A stretch of 64,000 nucleotides of DNA. Origin: Pseudomonas iranensis (lineage in GTDB: Bacteria; Pseudomonadota; Gammaproteobacteria; Pseudomonadales; Pseudomonadaceae). The stretch is from the NCBI RefSeq assembly GCF_014268585.2, contig NZ_CP077092.1, positions 372,001-436,000 on the forward strand. Reading direction: 5' to 3'. The position numbers were made by a program, and so were the translations under genes. Each line of letters starts with the position of its first letter. Position 1 is the stretch's first letter. This document shows, piece after piece, positions 9,189-18,360 of the stretch. Under the pieces are notes generated by a model. The model did no database searches. It saw only the letters and a program-made list of their open reading frames with translations, and was not told where the DNA came from.

Positions 9189-10541
9189 ATGCGTTCGCTT
9201 TTGCTCTTTGCCGCTCCCTTCGCTCTCGCCGCCTCTTTTGTACAAGCACAATCCTTACCAGAAGCCATGCAACAGGCGCTGGATGTCCATCCGGAGATTC
9301 AGGCGGGGGTCAACAGTCGGTTGGCGGCGGATTATCAGTTAAAGGCTGCGAAAGGGGGGTACCTGCCCAAGGTCGATCTGCTCGGCGGTTATGGCCGTGA
9401 AGGCACTGACAGTGTGACCACTCGAGCGAACGGTGGAAGCAATCACTGGGAGACGTTGAACCGCAGCGAGTCAAGTTTACGTCTCTCGCAAATGGTTTTT
9501 GACGGTTTCGCGACGTCCAACGAAGTTGCGCGTCAACAAGCCAACGTCAGCTCCCGCGCTTACTCGTTGCTGGGCACTTCCGAGCGTACTGCGCTGACCG
9601 TCGCCCAGGTGTATCTGGACGTGCTGACCCGTCGCGAATTCGTCCGTCTGGCCGAGCAAAACCTCAAGAGCCACCAGCGCATCTACGATCAGATCCAGCT
9701 GCGCACCCAGCGCGGTGTCGGCAGCGGTGCCGACCTTGATCAGGCCGAAGCCCGTATGGCCCAGGCCCGCAACAATCTGATCACCGAACAGACCAACCTC
9801 GCCGACGCGGAAACCAACTTCCTCAGCGCCGTCGGCCAGATGCCCGACCAGCTCGAGCGCCCGGCGCCGTTCATGGCGATGATGCCGGCCAACCTCAATG
9901 AAGCCCGCGCGCAGATGCTGGAAAACAGCCCGATCCTGCGTTCCGCCGAGTCGGACATCGCCGCTGCCGAGAAGCAGTTCGCTACCGCCAAATCGACCTT
10001 TTACCCGCGCTTCGACGCGGAACTGGGCCGTACCGCCGATAACGATATCGACGGCCAGAACGGCCACAACAACGAATGGCAGGCCATGCTGCGCATGCGC
10101 TTCAACCTGTATTCCGGTGGCAGCAACAAGGCCGATCTGGAATCCAAGTCGTACCTGGCCAACCAGGCGCTGGACATCCGTAACAACGCCCTGCGTCAGT
10201 TGAACGAAGAGCTCGGCCTGGCCTGGAACGCCCTGAACAACGCCAACGCTCAGGTGCCGATCGCTCAGCAATACGTCGATCGCAGCACTTCGGTGCGTAC
10301 TGCCTACCAGCGTCAATTCAGCCTCGGCGAACGCACCCTGCTGGATTTGCTCGACAGCGAAAACGAGCTGTTCACCGCCTCGCGGCGTCTGGCGGAAATC
10401 AAGAACATTCAGTTATTTACTCAGTACCGAATCAAGGCGACCATGGGCCAATTGCTCAAAAGCCAGGGAGTGGTCGCGCCGTTGGCATCCGTTGTGCAGA
10501 ACGACGTGAAGCCCAAGGTCCAGCTGCCTGGGATGAACTGA
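9189..10541 (+). CDS. lapE: TolC-family outer-membrane channel of the LapA type I secretion system
   Basis: The protein is 450 aa and should form the trimeric outer-membrane and periplasmic tunnel through which LapA is exported, working with LapB and LapC. Residues 1-20 form a signal peptide ending VQA before QSLPEAMQQAL, and the mature N-terminus is typical of TolC-family proteins. The body has the duplicated coiled-coil helical pattern of the family, with 'VAQVYLDVLTRREFVRLAEQNL' in the first half and 'QFSLGERTLLDLLDSENELF' near the C-terminus. It is first in the lapEBC order, with lapB 34 bp downstream, and is divergent from lapA. It is not a lipoprotein (no lipobox), which separates it from the two NodT-type efflux proteins later in the window. 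Confidence 0.93.
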   Translation: MRSLLLFAAPFALAASFVQAQSLPEAMQQALDVHPEIQAGVNSRLAADYQLKAAKGGYLPKVDLLGGYGREGTDSVTTRANGGSNHWETLNRSESSLRLSQMVFDGFATSNEVARQQANVSSRAYSLLGTSERTALTVAQVYLDVLTRREFVRLAEQNLKSHQRIYDQIQLRTQRGVGSGADLDQAEARMAQARNNLITEQTNLADAETNFLSAVGQMPDQLERPAPFMAMMPANLNEARAQMLENSPILRSAESDIAAAEKQFATAKSTFYPRFDAELGRTADNDIDGQNGHNNEWQAMLRMRFNLYSGGSNKADLESKSYLANQALDIRNNALRQLNEELGLAWNALNNANAQVPIAQQYVDRSTSVRTAYQRQFSLGERTLLDLLDSENELFTASRRLAEIKNIQLFTQYRIKATMGQLLKSQGVVAPLASVVQNDVKPKVQLPGMN

Positions 10542-10574
10542 GTTATCCCTTTCAACTGTTAAAGAGTGTCGAGC

Positions 10575-12731
10575 GTGGAATCAGAAGTCAGTCGAGTTCA
10601 ACTCAGCCATGATCCACGCGCGTTGCATGACGATCCGTTGCTGGATGGTCTGCTCGCCCTGTGCATGCTGCACCAGAAGCCTGCCAGCGCGGCGATGCTG
10701 ACCACCGGCCTGCCGCTGCCCAAACAACGTTTGAGTGTCGAGTTGCTGCCGCGCGCAGCGGCCCGCGCCGGGCTGCAGGGGCGGGTGTTGCAGCGCAAGC
10801 TCGAAGAAATTCCGGCGATCGCCATGCCCGCGTTGTTGCTGCTCAAGGATGGCCGCAGTGCCGTCCTGCTCGGCTGGCAGGGCAACAACGAAGCACGCGT
10901 ACTGCTCAGCGAAAGCGACGGCGGCGAATCGGTGGTCAGCCGCGAACTGCTGAGCGACGATTACACCGGCAAAGTGTTCTTCGCCCAGCCGCAGCACAAA
11001 TTCGACGTCAACCACGGCACGCTGATCCCGCGTGCACGCTCGTGGTTTCGCGACACCCTCAAGCGTTCGCGCTGGCTGTACGCCGATGCGATCGCCGCCA
11101 GTTTCCTGATCAACATCATCGCCATGGCCGCGCCGCTGTTCGTGATGAACGTCTACGACCGCGTGGTGCCAAACCAGGCCGAAGCAACCCTTTGGGTGCT
11201 GGCGCTGGGCATCACCGGCGCTTACATCTTCGACTTGATCCTCAAGAGCCTGCGCAGCCTGTGCCTGGATCTGGCCGGGAAGAAAACCGACCTGATCATC
11301 TCCGCCACGCTGTTCGAGCGCATTGTCGGCATGGCGATGAAATACCGCCCGGCGCGGGTCGGCAGTTTTGCCCAGAACATCCATGAGTTTCAGAGTCTGC
11401 GCGACTTTCTCGCCTCGCTGACCCTGACCAGTCTGATCGACCTGCCGTTTACCATCCTGATTTTCATCGTCATCGCCATTCTCGGCGGGCATCTGGTGTG
11501 GATCCCGGTCCTGGCGTTCCCGATTGCCCTGCTGATCGGCTACGCCTTGCAGAAGCCGCTGATCGCGACCATGGAACGGACCATGGCGCTGGGCGCCGAG
11601 CGCCAGTCGAGCCTGATCGAAACCCTCGCCGGGCTGGACGCGGTCAAGGTCAACAACGCCGAAAGCGAGCGCCAGTATCAGTGGGAGCAGACCATCGGCA
11701 CCCTCAGTCGCCTCGAGCTGCGAGTGAAAATGCTCTCCGGTCTGGCGATGAACATCACCTTGCTGATCCAGCAACTGGCCGGGGTGATCATGATCGTCTT
11801 CGGCGTGTACCAGATCATCGCCGGCAACCTGAGCATGGGCGGGCTGATCGCCTGTTACATGCTCAGTGGCCGCGCCCTCAGCCCGCTGGCGTCGCTGTCC
11901 GGCCTGCTCACGCGCTATCAACAGGCGCGGGTGACCATGACCTCGGTCGACCAGATGATGGAACTGCCGCAGGAGCGCAATTTCGAAGAGCGCCCGCTGA
12001 GCCGCAAGGTTCTGCAGGGTGCGATCGAATGCCGTCAGCTCAGCTTCACCTACCCGGACCAGCAGAACCCGGCGCTGAAGAACATCAACCTGGTGATCCG
12101 TCCCGGCGAGAAGATCGGCATCATCGGCCGCAGCGGTTCGGGCAAGAGTTCGCTGGCGAAACTGCTGGTGGGCCTGTACCAACCGGACGACGGTGCGTTG
12201 CTGGTCGATGGCGTGGACATCCGCCAGATCGACGTCAGCGAACTGCGCTACAACATCGGCTACGTACCGCAGGACATTCAGCTGCTGTCCGGCACCCTGC
12301 GTGACAATCTGGTGTCCGGCGCGCGTTACGTCGAAGACGAGCTGGTGCTGCAAGCCGCCGAACTGGCCGGCGTCCACGAATTCGCCCGTCTGCACCCGCA
12401 AGGCTACGAGCTGCAAGTCGGTGAGCGCGGGCAGAACCTTTCCGGCGGCCAGCGGCAGAACGTCGCCCTGGCCCGGGCGCTGTTGCTCAATCCGCCGATT
12501 CTGCTGATGGATGAGCCAACCAGTGCGATGGACAACACCGGCGAAGAACGCCTCAAGCAACGCCTCGCAGCAGTGATTGAAAACAAGACCGTGGTGCTGG
12601 TCACGCACCGGGCATCGCTGTTGTCGCTGGTCGATCGCCTGCTGGTGATCGATCGCGGGCAGATTCTCGCCGACGGCCCGAAAGCCGCCGTGATGGAAGC
12701 GTTGAAGAAGGGGCAGATCAGTGTTGCTTAA
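10575..12731 (+). CDS. lapB: Type I secretion ABC transporter (permease/ATPase) for LapA
   Basis: This inner-membrane ABC exporter of 718 aa energises LapA secretion. Residues 1-130 resemble a C39-like domain without a recognisable peptidase catalytic motif, as in transporters of non-cleaved RTX-type substrates. A six-helix membrane domain follows (around 'IAASFLINIIAMAAPLFVMN' and 'LPFTILIFIVIAILGG'). The C-terminal ATPase has Walker A GRSGSGKS (near 518-525), signature LSGGQ (near 622), Walker B ILLMDEP (near 643) and the H-loop in VTHRAS. I chose the GTG at 10575 because AAAGAG lies 8 bases upstream; a GTG at 10566 would add three residues but has poor ribosome-site spacing. The end overlaps lapC by 11 bp, indicating translational coupling. 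Confidence 0.94.
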   Translation: MESEVSRVQLSHDPRALHDDPLLDGLLALCMLHQKPASAAMLTTGLPLPKQRLSVELLPRAAARAGLQGRVLQRKLEEIPAIAMPALLLLKDGRSAVLLGWQGNNEARVLLSESDGGESVVSRELLSDDYTGKVFFAQPQHKFDVNHGTLIPRARSWFRDTLKRSRWLYADAIAASFLINIIAMAAPLFVMNVYDRVVPNQAEATLWVLALGITGAYIFDLILKSLRSLCLDLAGKKTDLIISATLFERIVGMAMKYRPARVGSFAQNIHEFQSLRDFLASLTLTSLIDLPFTILIFIVIAILGGHLVWIPVLAFPIALLIGYALQKPLIATMERTMALGAERQSSLIETLAGLDAVKVNNAESERQYQWEQTIGTLSRLELRVKMLSGLAMNITLLIQQLAGVIMIVFGVYQIIAGNLSMGGLIACYMLSGRALSPLASLSGLLTRYQQARVTMTSVDQMMELPQERNFEERPLSRKVLQGAIECRQLSFTYPDQQNPALKNINLVIRPGEKIGIIGRSGSGKSSLAKLLVGLYQPDDGALLVDGVDIRQIDVSELRYNIGYVPQDIQLLSGTLRDNLVSGARYVEDELVLQAAELAGVHEFARLHPQGYELQVGERGQNLSGGQRQNVALARALLLNPPILLMDEPTSAMDNTGEERLKQRLAAVIENKTVVLVTHRASLLSLVDRLLVIDRGQILADGPKAAVMEALKKGQISVA

Positions 12732-14088
12732 GTCCGGTGTCAAGGAGTCGATCCGTCGCTACTTCAAAGGCTCTGCCTCGCTGCAGGGCCAGCCGCTGCC
12801 AGAGGTCAACAAGGCGCTGATCGAAGACGCCCCGCGCGTCGTGCGCCTGACCATCTGGGCGATCATCGGCTTCTTCGTGTTCCTCATGCTCTGGGCCAAC
12901 TTCGCCGTGATCGACGAAGTGACCAAGGGCGACGGCAAGGCGATTCCGTCGTCGAAGATCCAGAAAATCCAGAACCTCGAGGGCGGTATCGTTTCCGAGC
13001 TGTTCGTCAAGGAAGGCCAGATCGTCGAGGCCGGCGCGCCGTTGATTCGTCTCGACGACACGCGTTTTGCCTCCAACGTCGGCGAAACCGAGGCCGATCG
13101 CCTGTCGATGCTGCTGCGGGTCGAGCGCCTGAGCGCGGAAGTCGATGATCGTCCGCTGAATTTCCCCGAGGACGTACTCAAAGCCGTGCCGGGCCAGGCC
13201 AAAAGCGAAGAGTCGCTGTACATCAGCCGCCGTCAGCAATTACACGATGAAATCGGCGGCTTGCAGGAGCAGTTGATCCAGCGTCAGCAGGAGCTGCGTG
13301 AGTTCAGCTCCAAGCAGGCGCAGTACCGTCAGCAACTCGGCTTGCAGCGTCAGGAAATCAACATGTCCGAGCCGCTGGTGGCGCAGGGCGCGGTCTCGCC
13401 GGTGGAAGTGTTGCGCCTCAAGCGTGCCGAAGTGGAAACCCGTGGCCAGCTCGATGCGACCACGCTGGCCATTCCGCGCGCGGAATCGGCGATCAAGGAA
13501 GTGCAGCGCAAGATCGACGAAACCCGCGGCAAATTCCGCAGCGAAGCGCTGACCCAGCTCAACGAAGCGCGCACCGATCTGAACAAGGCCCAGGCCACCG
13601 GCAAGGCGCTGGAAGACCGCGTCAGCCGTACGCTGGTTACCTCACCCGTGCGGGGTATCGTCAACAAGTTGCTGGTCAACACTATCGGCGGCGTGATCCA
13701 GCCGGGCAGCGACATGGTTGAAATCGTGCCGCTGGACGACACCCTGCTGGTCGAAGCCAAGATCCGCCCGCAGGACATCGCGTTCCTGCATCCGGGTCAG
13801 GAAGCGATCGTCAAATTCACCGCCTATGACTACACCATTTACGGCGGCCTGAAGGCACAGCTGGAGCAGATCGGTGCGGACACCATCACCGACGAAGACA
13901 AGAAAACCACCTACTACGTGATCAAGGTGCGTACCGAGCGCAGCCACTTGGGCACGGATGAAAAGCCTTTGCTGATCATTCCCGGGATGGTCGCTTCGGT
14001 GGATATCATCACTGGCAAGAAATCGGTGTTGAGCTATTTGCTCAAGCCGATCATCCGCGCGCGGGCTGAGGCGTTGCACGAGCGCTAG
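12721..14088 (+). CDS. lapC: HlyD-family membrane-fusion protein of the LapA secretion system
   Basis: The protein is 455 aa and links the LapB exporter to the LapE channel across the periplasm. There is a short cytoplasmic tail, one transmembrane helix at about residues 42-62, then a lipoyl-like half ('IQNLEGGIVSELFVKEGQIV'), a long alpha-helical hairpin of about 150 residues rich in Gln, Glu and Arg, the second lipoyl half ('SPVRGIVNKLLVNTIGGVI') and a beta-barrel end. This is the standard order for type I adaptor proteins. The GTG start lies inside the last codons of lapB. A REP hairpin follows the stop codon closely. Confidence 0.94.
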   Translation: MLLKSGVKESIRRYFKGSASLQGQPLPEVNKALIEDAPRVVRLTIWAIIGFFVFLMLWANFAVIDEVTKGDGKAIPSSKIQKIQNLEGGIVSELFVKEGQIVEAGAPLIRLDDTRFASNVGETEADRLSMLLRVERLSAEVDDRPLNFPEDVLKAVPGQAKSEESLYISRRQQLHDEIGGLQEQLIQRQQELREFSSKQAQYRQQLGLQRQEINMSEPLVAQGAVSPVEVLRLKRAEVETRGQLDATTLAIPRAESAIKEVQRKIDETRGKFRSEALTQLNEARTDLNKAQATGKALEDRVSRTLVTSPVRGIVNKLLVNTIGGVIQPGSDMVEIVPLDDTLLVEAKIRPQDIAFLHPGQEAIVKFTAYDYTIYGGLKAQLEQIGADTITDEDKKTTYYVIKVRTERSHLGTDEKPLLIIPGMVASVDIITGKKSVLSYLLKPIIRARAEALHER

Positions 14089-14112
14089 ATCTTCGGCGCT
14101 GGTGACGGCCCA

Positions 14113-14177
14113 TTCGCGAGCAGGCTCGCTCCCACAGGAGATTGCATTCCAACTGTGGGAGCGAGCCTGCTCGCGAA
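14113..14177. repeat. REP hairpin pair (family 1)
   Basis: Two perfect inverted arms, 14113-14136 and 14154-14177, carry the core GCGAGCAGGCTCGCTCCCAC and its complement with a 17-bp loop. The element lies 25 bp after the lapC stop codon. Such paired REP units are typical non-autonomous palindromes of fluorescent pseudomonads and may act as a transcript end or mRNA stabiliser here. Confidence 0.9.
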
Positions 14178-14421
14178 GGCGCCCGCTGAGGCGCTACATA
14201 TCCGTCGGTAAGTGACACAAATGGTCACCCACGCCCTCACCATTCGCCATATCGTTATTCATTAACGGTATTTAATTTCCAATTCTTATAGCTATAAAGT
14301 CACCCACCTGCGTACCTGCCGACCAATCGGCGCGCCGCACGACCTGAACCGACACGCAATCCAGCGTGAGTGTCTGATCGACGAGCGCGGCCATGAGCGC
14401 GCCGTGCGTGGGAGATGATTG
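14178..14421 (+). promoter_or_regulatory. Leader/promoter region of the TauD-type operon
   Basis: The first half of this 244-bp stretch is strongly AT-rich (about 14260-14310, including TATAGCTATAAAG), unlike its surroundings, and probably holds the promoter. The second half is GC-rich and could form an untranslated leader. A nine-codon open frame at 14393-14422 (MSAPCVGDD) ends with TGA overlapping the ATG of the dioxygenase gene. Whether it is translated cannot be told from sequence alone. Confidence 0.35.
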
Positions 14422-15318
14422 ATGTCCGCCGCTACTGCCACCGAAAGCGCCGCAACTGTCGCGCCGCAAATCTTCGAAATTCGTCCCTTCAGCGGTGCCG
14501 TCGGCGCCGAGATCGTTGGCCTCGACCTCAGCCGGCCGGTCAATGATCAGGACTTCGCGCGCATTCACCGCGCACATCTGGATCACCATGTCGTGGTCTT
14601 CCGCGATCAGCAGATCACCCCGCAACAGCAAATCGATTTCAGCCGCCGCTTCGGCGTGTTGCAGATCCACGTGCTCAAACAATTCCTCTTGGCCAACCAC
14701 CCGGAAATCCTCATCGTTTCCAACATCATCGAGAACGGCCAGAACATCGGTCTCGGTGACGCCGGCAAGTTCTGGCATTCCGATCTTTCCTATAAAGAGC
14801 TGCCAGGTCTCGGCTCAATGCTGCACGCCCAAGAGCTGCCCGCCGAGGGCGGCGACACGCTGTTCGCCGACATGCACAAAGCCTGGGACGACTTGCCCGC
14901 TGCGTTGTGCACTGCGGTCGAAGGACGTTCCGCTGCGCATTCCTATACCGCGCGCTACAGCGAAACCAAGTTCGAAGGCAACTGGCGCCCGACCCTGACC
15001 CCTGAACAGTTGGCTCAGGTCGCCGAAGTGGTGCATCCGGTGGTGCGCACCCATCCGGAAAACGGCCGCAAGGCCTTGTTCGTCAGCGAAGGCTTCACCA
15101 CGCGAATTGTCGGTCTGCCGGAAGACGAAAGTCGTCAGTTGCTCGGCGAACTCTTCGCCCACAGCGTGCTGCCGCAAAACGTCTACCGCCATCAGTGGGA
15201 ACCGCATGACCTAGTGTTCTGGGACAACCGCTCGCTGATCCACCTTGCCGCCGGCTGCCCTGCGCATCTGCGCCGCAAGCTGTATCGCACGACCATTCAG
15301 GGCGACGCGCCTTTCTGA
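14422..15318 (+). CDS. TauD/AtsK-family Fe(II)/2-oxoglutarate dioxygenase
   Basis: This 298-aa non-haem iron dioxygenase oxidises its substrate with 2-oxoglutarate and O2; relatives release sulfite or sulfate from taurine or alkyl-sulfate compounds. The metal site is visible as H119-x-D121 (in FWHSDLSYKELPG) and distal H274 (in SLIHLAAG). R285 and R289 sit 11 and 15 residues after H274, as the co-substrate arginines do in E. coli TauD. The ATG at 14422 follows GGAGAT; an in-frame TTG three bases earlier is less likely. An ABC ATPase and permease follow 17 bp later, suggesting import and desulfonation of one compound. The exact substrate (taurine, other sulfonate, or sulfate ester) is not readable from the sequence. 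Confidence 0.85.
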   Translation: MSAATATESAATVAPQIFEIRPFSGAVGAEIVGLDLSRPVNDQDFARIHRAHLDHHVVVFRDQQITPQQQIDFSRRFGVLQIHVLKQFLLANHPEILIVSNIIENGQNIGLGDAGKFWHSDLSYKELPGLGSMLHAQELPAEGGDTLFADMHKAWDDLPAALCTAVEGRSAAHSYTARYSETKFEGNWRPTLTPEQLAQVAEVVHPVVRTHPENGRKALFVSEGFTTRIVGLPEDESRQLLGELFAHSVLPQNVYRHQWEPHDLVFWDNRSLIHLAAGCPAHLRRKLYRTTIQGDAPF

Positions 15319-15335
15319 TTTGCCGGAGATCGATC

Positions 15336-16196
15336 ATGAACGCCCCATTGCCAGGCCACGCGGCCAGCAACCCGATCGCCCGCAGCGAAGCCTTGCTGGC
15401 CGTCGATCACGTCAGCCTTGAATACCGCACGCCGCAGCGAGTGGTGCGCGCTACCCATCAAGTCAGTTTCACCGTCGACCCGGCTGATCGTTTCGTCCTG
15501 CTCGGCCCGTCCGGTTGCGGGAAATCGACCTTGCTCAAGGCGGTCGCCGGGTTCATCCAGCCTTGCGAAGGCGAGATCCGCCTGCAAGACCAGCGCGTCG
15601 ATGCGCCGGGGCCGGACCGCATTGTGGTGTTTCAGGAATTCGACCAGTTGCCGCCGTGGAAAACCGTCAAGCAGAACGTGATGTTCCCGCTGCTCGCCTC
15701 GCGCACCTTGAACAAGAAAGACGCCGAAGAACGCGCACTGCACTATCTGGAAAAAGTCGGCCTCGCTGCGTTCGCCGACGCCTATCCGCACACCTTGTCC
15801 GGCGGCATGAAAGCGCGGGTGGCGATCGCCCGGGCGTTGGCCATGCAGCCGAAAATTCTTTTGATGGACGAACCCTTCGCTGCACTCGATGCGTTGACTC
15901 GCCGCAAGATGCAGGAGGAATTGCTGCTGCTCTGGGAAGAGGTTCGTTTCACCCTGCTGTTCGTCACTCATTCGATCGAAGAAGCCTTGGTGGTGGGCAA
16001 TCGCATCCTCTTGTTGTCGCCGCATCCGGGGCGGGTGCGCGCCGAAGTGCACAGCCATCAATACGATCTGCACAGCCTCGGCGGCGTAGCATTTCAGGAA
16101 TCGGCGCGGCGCATTCATCGTCTGCTGTTCGATGAGGGCCAGGCGCCGGAGACCGAACGTGATCACCACTTCAACGACATTCGCATCGCCTATTGA
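15336..16196 (+). CDS. ABC transporter ATP-binding protein, TauB/SsuB-like
   Basis: The ATPase subunit (286 aa) of an importer of the nitrate/sulfonate/taurine type. Walker A GPSGCGKS is at residues 57-64, the Q-loop is in VVFQEFDQLPPW, the signature is LSGGMKAR, and Walker B with the D-loop is ILLMDEPFAALDA, followed by H in FVTHSIEEAL. The C-terminal extension of about 60 residues after the H-loop ('LLSPHPGRV') is usual for this subfamily. It lies between the dioxygenase and the permease on the same strand with short gaps, so the three genes form one operon. No periplasmic binding protein is encoded next to them. Confidence 0.88.
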   Translation: MNAPLPGHAASNPIARSEALLAVDHVSLEYRTPQRVVRATHQVSFTVDPADRFVLLGPSGCGKSTLLKAVAGFIQPCEGEIRLQDQRVDAPGPDRIVVFQEFDQLPPWKTVKQNVMFPLLASRTLNKKDAEERALHYLEKVGLAAFADAYPHTLSGGMKARVAIARALAMQPKILLMDEPFAALDALTRRKMQEELLLLWEEVRFTLLFVTHSIEEALVVGNRILLLSPHPGRVRAEVHSHQYDLHSLGGVAFQESARRIHRLLFDEGQAPETERDHHFNDIRIAY

Positions 16197-16216
16197 GCGG
16201 CCAGGAGGACTACCCG

Positions 16217-17083
16217 ATGAGCCATTCATCATCCGTGCGTGAAGAATTCGAAACGGTGCTCGAGCCGCTGACCGCAGTGCCGGTCGAGCGCGAATTGCCG
16301 CTTGGCACGCGCCTGTGGCAACAGGGCTGGTTGCGCAAAAGCCTGATCCTGATCGTGCTGGCGATCATCTGGGAAGTGGTCGCGCGGATTCAGAACAATG
16401 ACCTGATGCTGCCGAGTTTTCTGCAAACCGCACATGCCTTGTTCGACGGGCTGCTCAGTGGCGAGTTGCTGGCCAAGGTGTGGATCTCCCTGGTGGTGCT
16501 GATCAAGGGCTACCTGATCGGCATCGTCCTCGCGTTCGCCCTGACGACATTGGCGGTCTCGACCCAGTTGGGACGTGATCTGCTCAGCACCATGACTTCG
16601 ATGTTCAACCCGTTGCCGGCGATTGCCCTGCTGCCGTTGGCGCTGCTCTGGTTCGGCTTGGGCCAGAACAGCCTGATTTTCGTGCTGGTGCATTCGGTGC
16701 TGTGGGCGCTGGCGCTGAACACCTATGCCGGATTTCTCGGCGTCTCCGAAACGCTGCGTATGGCCGGGCGCAATTATGGTCTCAAGGGGTTGCGCCTTGT
16801 GTTGTTCATACTGATCCCGGCGGCACTGCCGTCGATTCTCGCCGGACTGAAAATTGGCTGGGCGTTTGCCTGGCGCACCTTGATCGCTGCCGAACTGGTG
16901 TTTGGCGCGACCAGTGGCAAGGGCGGGCTGGGCTGGTACATCTTCCAGAATCGCAATGAGCTGTACACCGACAAGGTGTTTGCCGGGTTGGCGGTGGTGA
17001 TCCTGATTGGTCTGCTGGTGGAGAATCTGGTGTTTGCCACCCTTGAGCGGGTGACCGTCAAGCGCTGGGGTATGCAGCGCTGA
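16217..17083 (+). CDS. ABC transporter permease, TauC/SsuC-like
   Basis: This 288-aa inner-membrane subunit has about six transmembrane helices, beginning with 'SLILIVLAIIWEVVARI'. The cytoplasmic EAA-like loop lies around 'GVSETLRMAGRNYGLKGLRLVLFILIPAALPSILAGLKIG', which contacts the ATPase. The ATG at 16217 has AGGAGG eight bases upstream; an in-frame TTG at 16193 lacks a ribosome site. The family imports nitrate, sulfonates, taurine or bicarbonate, and the adjoining TauD-type enzyme makes a sulfonate the best guess. A REP hairpin follows the stop codon. Confidence 0.87.
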   Translation: MSHSSSVREEFETVLEPLTAVPVERELPLGTRLWQQGWLRKSLILIVLAIIWEVVARIQNNDLMLPSFLQTAHALFDGLLSGELLAKVWISLVVLIKGYLIGIVLAFALTTLAVSTQLGRDLLSTMTSMFNPLPAIALLPLALLWFGLGQNSLIFVLVHSVLWALALNTYAGFLGVSETLRMAGRNYGLKGLRLVLFILIPAALPSILAGLKIGWAFAWRTLIAAELVFGATSGKGGLGWYIFQNRNELYTDKVFAGLAVVILIGLLVENLVFATLERVTVKRWGMQR

Positions 17084-17101
17084 GATCTTCGTTGGCTGGG
17101 C

Positions 17102-17178
17102 GGCCTCTTCGCGAGCAGGCTCGCTTCCATATGAGAACGCATTCCAAGGTGGGAGCGAGCCTGCTCGCGAAGAGGCCA
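17102..17178. repeat. REP hairpin pair (family 1), long stem
   Basis: The arms at about 17102-17128 and 17151-17178 extend the usual core outward with GGCCTCTTCGCGAGC, so the stem is about 27 bp with one mismatch. It sits between the permease stop and the LysR gene and is the natural boundary of the upstream operon. Confidence 0.88.
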
Positions 17179-17256
17179 GCGCTGGCATCGTCACTCTTGA
17201 GGGATGTTTGCTAGCATTGCGCCCGGATCAATCCAGATCAGCCAAGAGTGCTCAAC

Positions 17257-18174
17257 ATGCAACTCCCGGACATGAACCTTCTGGTCGCCCTCGATGCCTT
17301 GCTCGACGAGGGCAGTGTGGTCGGTGCGGCGCGGCGGATGAACCTCAGCCCGGCGGCCATGAGCCGCACACTGACGCGGATCCGCGAAGCCATCGGCGAT
17401 CCGATTCTGGTGCGCGCCGGGCGTGGTCTGGTGCCGACCCCCAAAGCCCTGGAACTGCGCGAACAGGTGCGCGATGTGGTCGAGCAGGCGGCGCTGTTGT
17501 TTCGCTCCGCCGATAGCGTCGAGCTGGGCACCTTGCGCCGACGCTTCAGCATTCGCGCCAATGATTTCTTCGTCGGCGTTTATGGCGGCAAGCTGTTCGA
17601 CACCCTCGACCAGCTCGCCCCGCATTGCGAATTGCGCTTCGTCCCGGAAGGTGACGGCGACGATGAGGCACTGCGCGAAGGGCGCATCGATCTGAGCGTG
17701 AGCAACACCCGTCCGCTTACGCCGGAGGTTAAGGTACAGAACCTGTTCTCCACGCATTTCGTCGGCCTGGTGCGCGAGAACCATCCTCTGCTCGACGGCG
17801 AAATCACCGCCGAGCGCTACGCCGGTTTTTCCCACATCAGCATGTCGCGACGTGGCATCGCTCGCGGCCCGATCGACACGGCGTTGAATGCGTTGGGGCT
17901 GGAGCGTCGAGTGGCGGTGATCGCGCCGAGTTTCCATGCAGCGATGTTTGCCTTGCCCGACTCCGACCTGATCCTGCCGGTGCCCAAAGAAGCGTTGCTC
18001 AGCGTGCGGCGGCTGGGCCTGAAACTGCGTTCATTCGATCTGCCGATTCCGCTGCCCATGCTGATGCTGACCCAAGCCTGGCACCCGCGCTTCGACAAGG
18101 ACCCGGCCCACCGCTGGCTGCGTGAAACCCTCAAGACCTGCTGCGATGAAACGTGGCTGGCGGCACAGCCATAA
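17257..18174 (+). CDS. LysR-family transcriptional regulator
   Basis: The regulator is 305 aa. The N-terminal winged helix-turn-helix is clear at residues 4-62 (NLLVALDALLDEGSVVGAARRMNLSPAAMSRTLTRIREAIGDPILVR). The rest is a two-lobed ligand-binding domain (FVGVYGGKLF..., LSVSNTRPL). ATG 17257 has AAGAG eight bases upstream; the GTG at 17248 would add MLN. It lies between the sulfonate-type operon and an EmrAB-like exporter, all on the same strand, with palindromes on both sides. The exporter just downstream is the more usual target for this arrangement, but this is inference. Confidence 0.85.
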   Translation: MQLPDMNLLVALDALLDEGSVVGAARRMNLSPAAMSRTLTRIREAIGDPILVRAGRGLVPTPKALELREQVRDVVEQAALLFRSADSVELGTLRRRFSIRANDFFVGVYGGKLFDTLDQLAPHCELRFVPEGDGDDEALREGRIDLSVSNTRPLTPEVKVQNLFSTHFVGLVRENHPLLDGEITAERYAGFSHISMSRRGIARGPIDTALNALGLERRVAVIAPSFHAAMFALPDSDLILPVPKEALLSVRRLGLKLRSFDLPIPLPMLMLTQAWHPRFDKDPAHRWLRETLKTCCDETWLAAQP

Positions 18175-18186
18175 AAAGCAAAGCAA

Positions 18187-18257
18187 AGATCGCAGCCTTC
18201 GGCAGCTCCTACACTGGAATGCATTCCCCCTGTAGGAGCTGCCGAAGGCTGCGATCT
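18187..18257. repeat. REP-like hairpin (family 2)
   Basis: Perfect 27-bp arms at 18187-18213 and 18231-18257 carry the core CGCAGCCTTCGGCAGCTCCT, which differs from the family 1 core. The element starts 12 bp after the LysR stop codon and could end that transcript. The same core recurs, degenerate, at about 52423-52492. Confidence 0.9.
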
Positions 18258-18338
18258 TTTGCTTTTGATATTTGTGTCTGATGCACTTATAACCTGCCAA
18301 TAAGTCAATTTTCGTCAGCATCAAGCCCCACTAAAATG

Positions 18339-18360
18339 CTCCGGTATTTCACCGCCGGAG
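18339..18360 (+). promoter_or_regulatory. Small inverted repeat that includes the ribosome site of the MFS gene
   Basis: CTCCGG (18339-18344) pairs with CCGGAG (18355-18360), and the second arm is the ribosome-binding site of the ATG at 18370. In RNA this 6-bp hairpin would hide the site. It may also be a protein operator on DNA. The evidence is the symmetry only. Confidence 0.3.

Noticed and set aside
14282..14419. Open plus-strand frame through the leader of the TauD-type gene
   Set aside because: It has no ATG, GTG or TTG start before its last few codons, so it cannot be a leader peptide gene as it stands.
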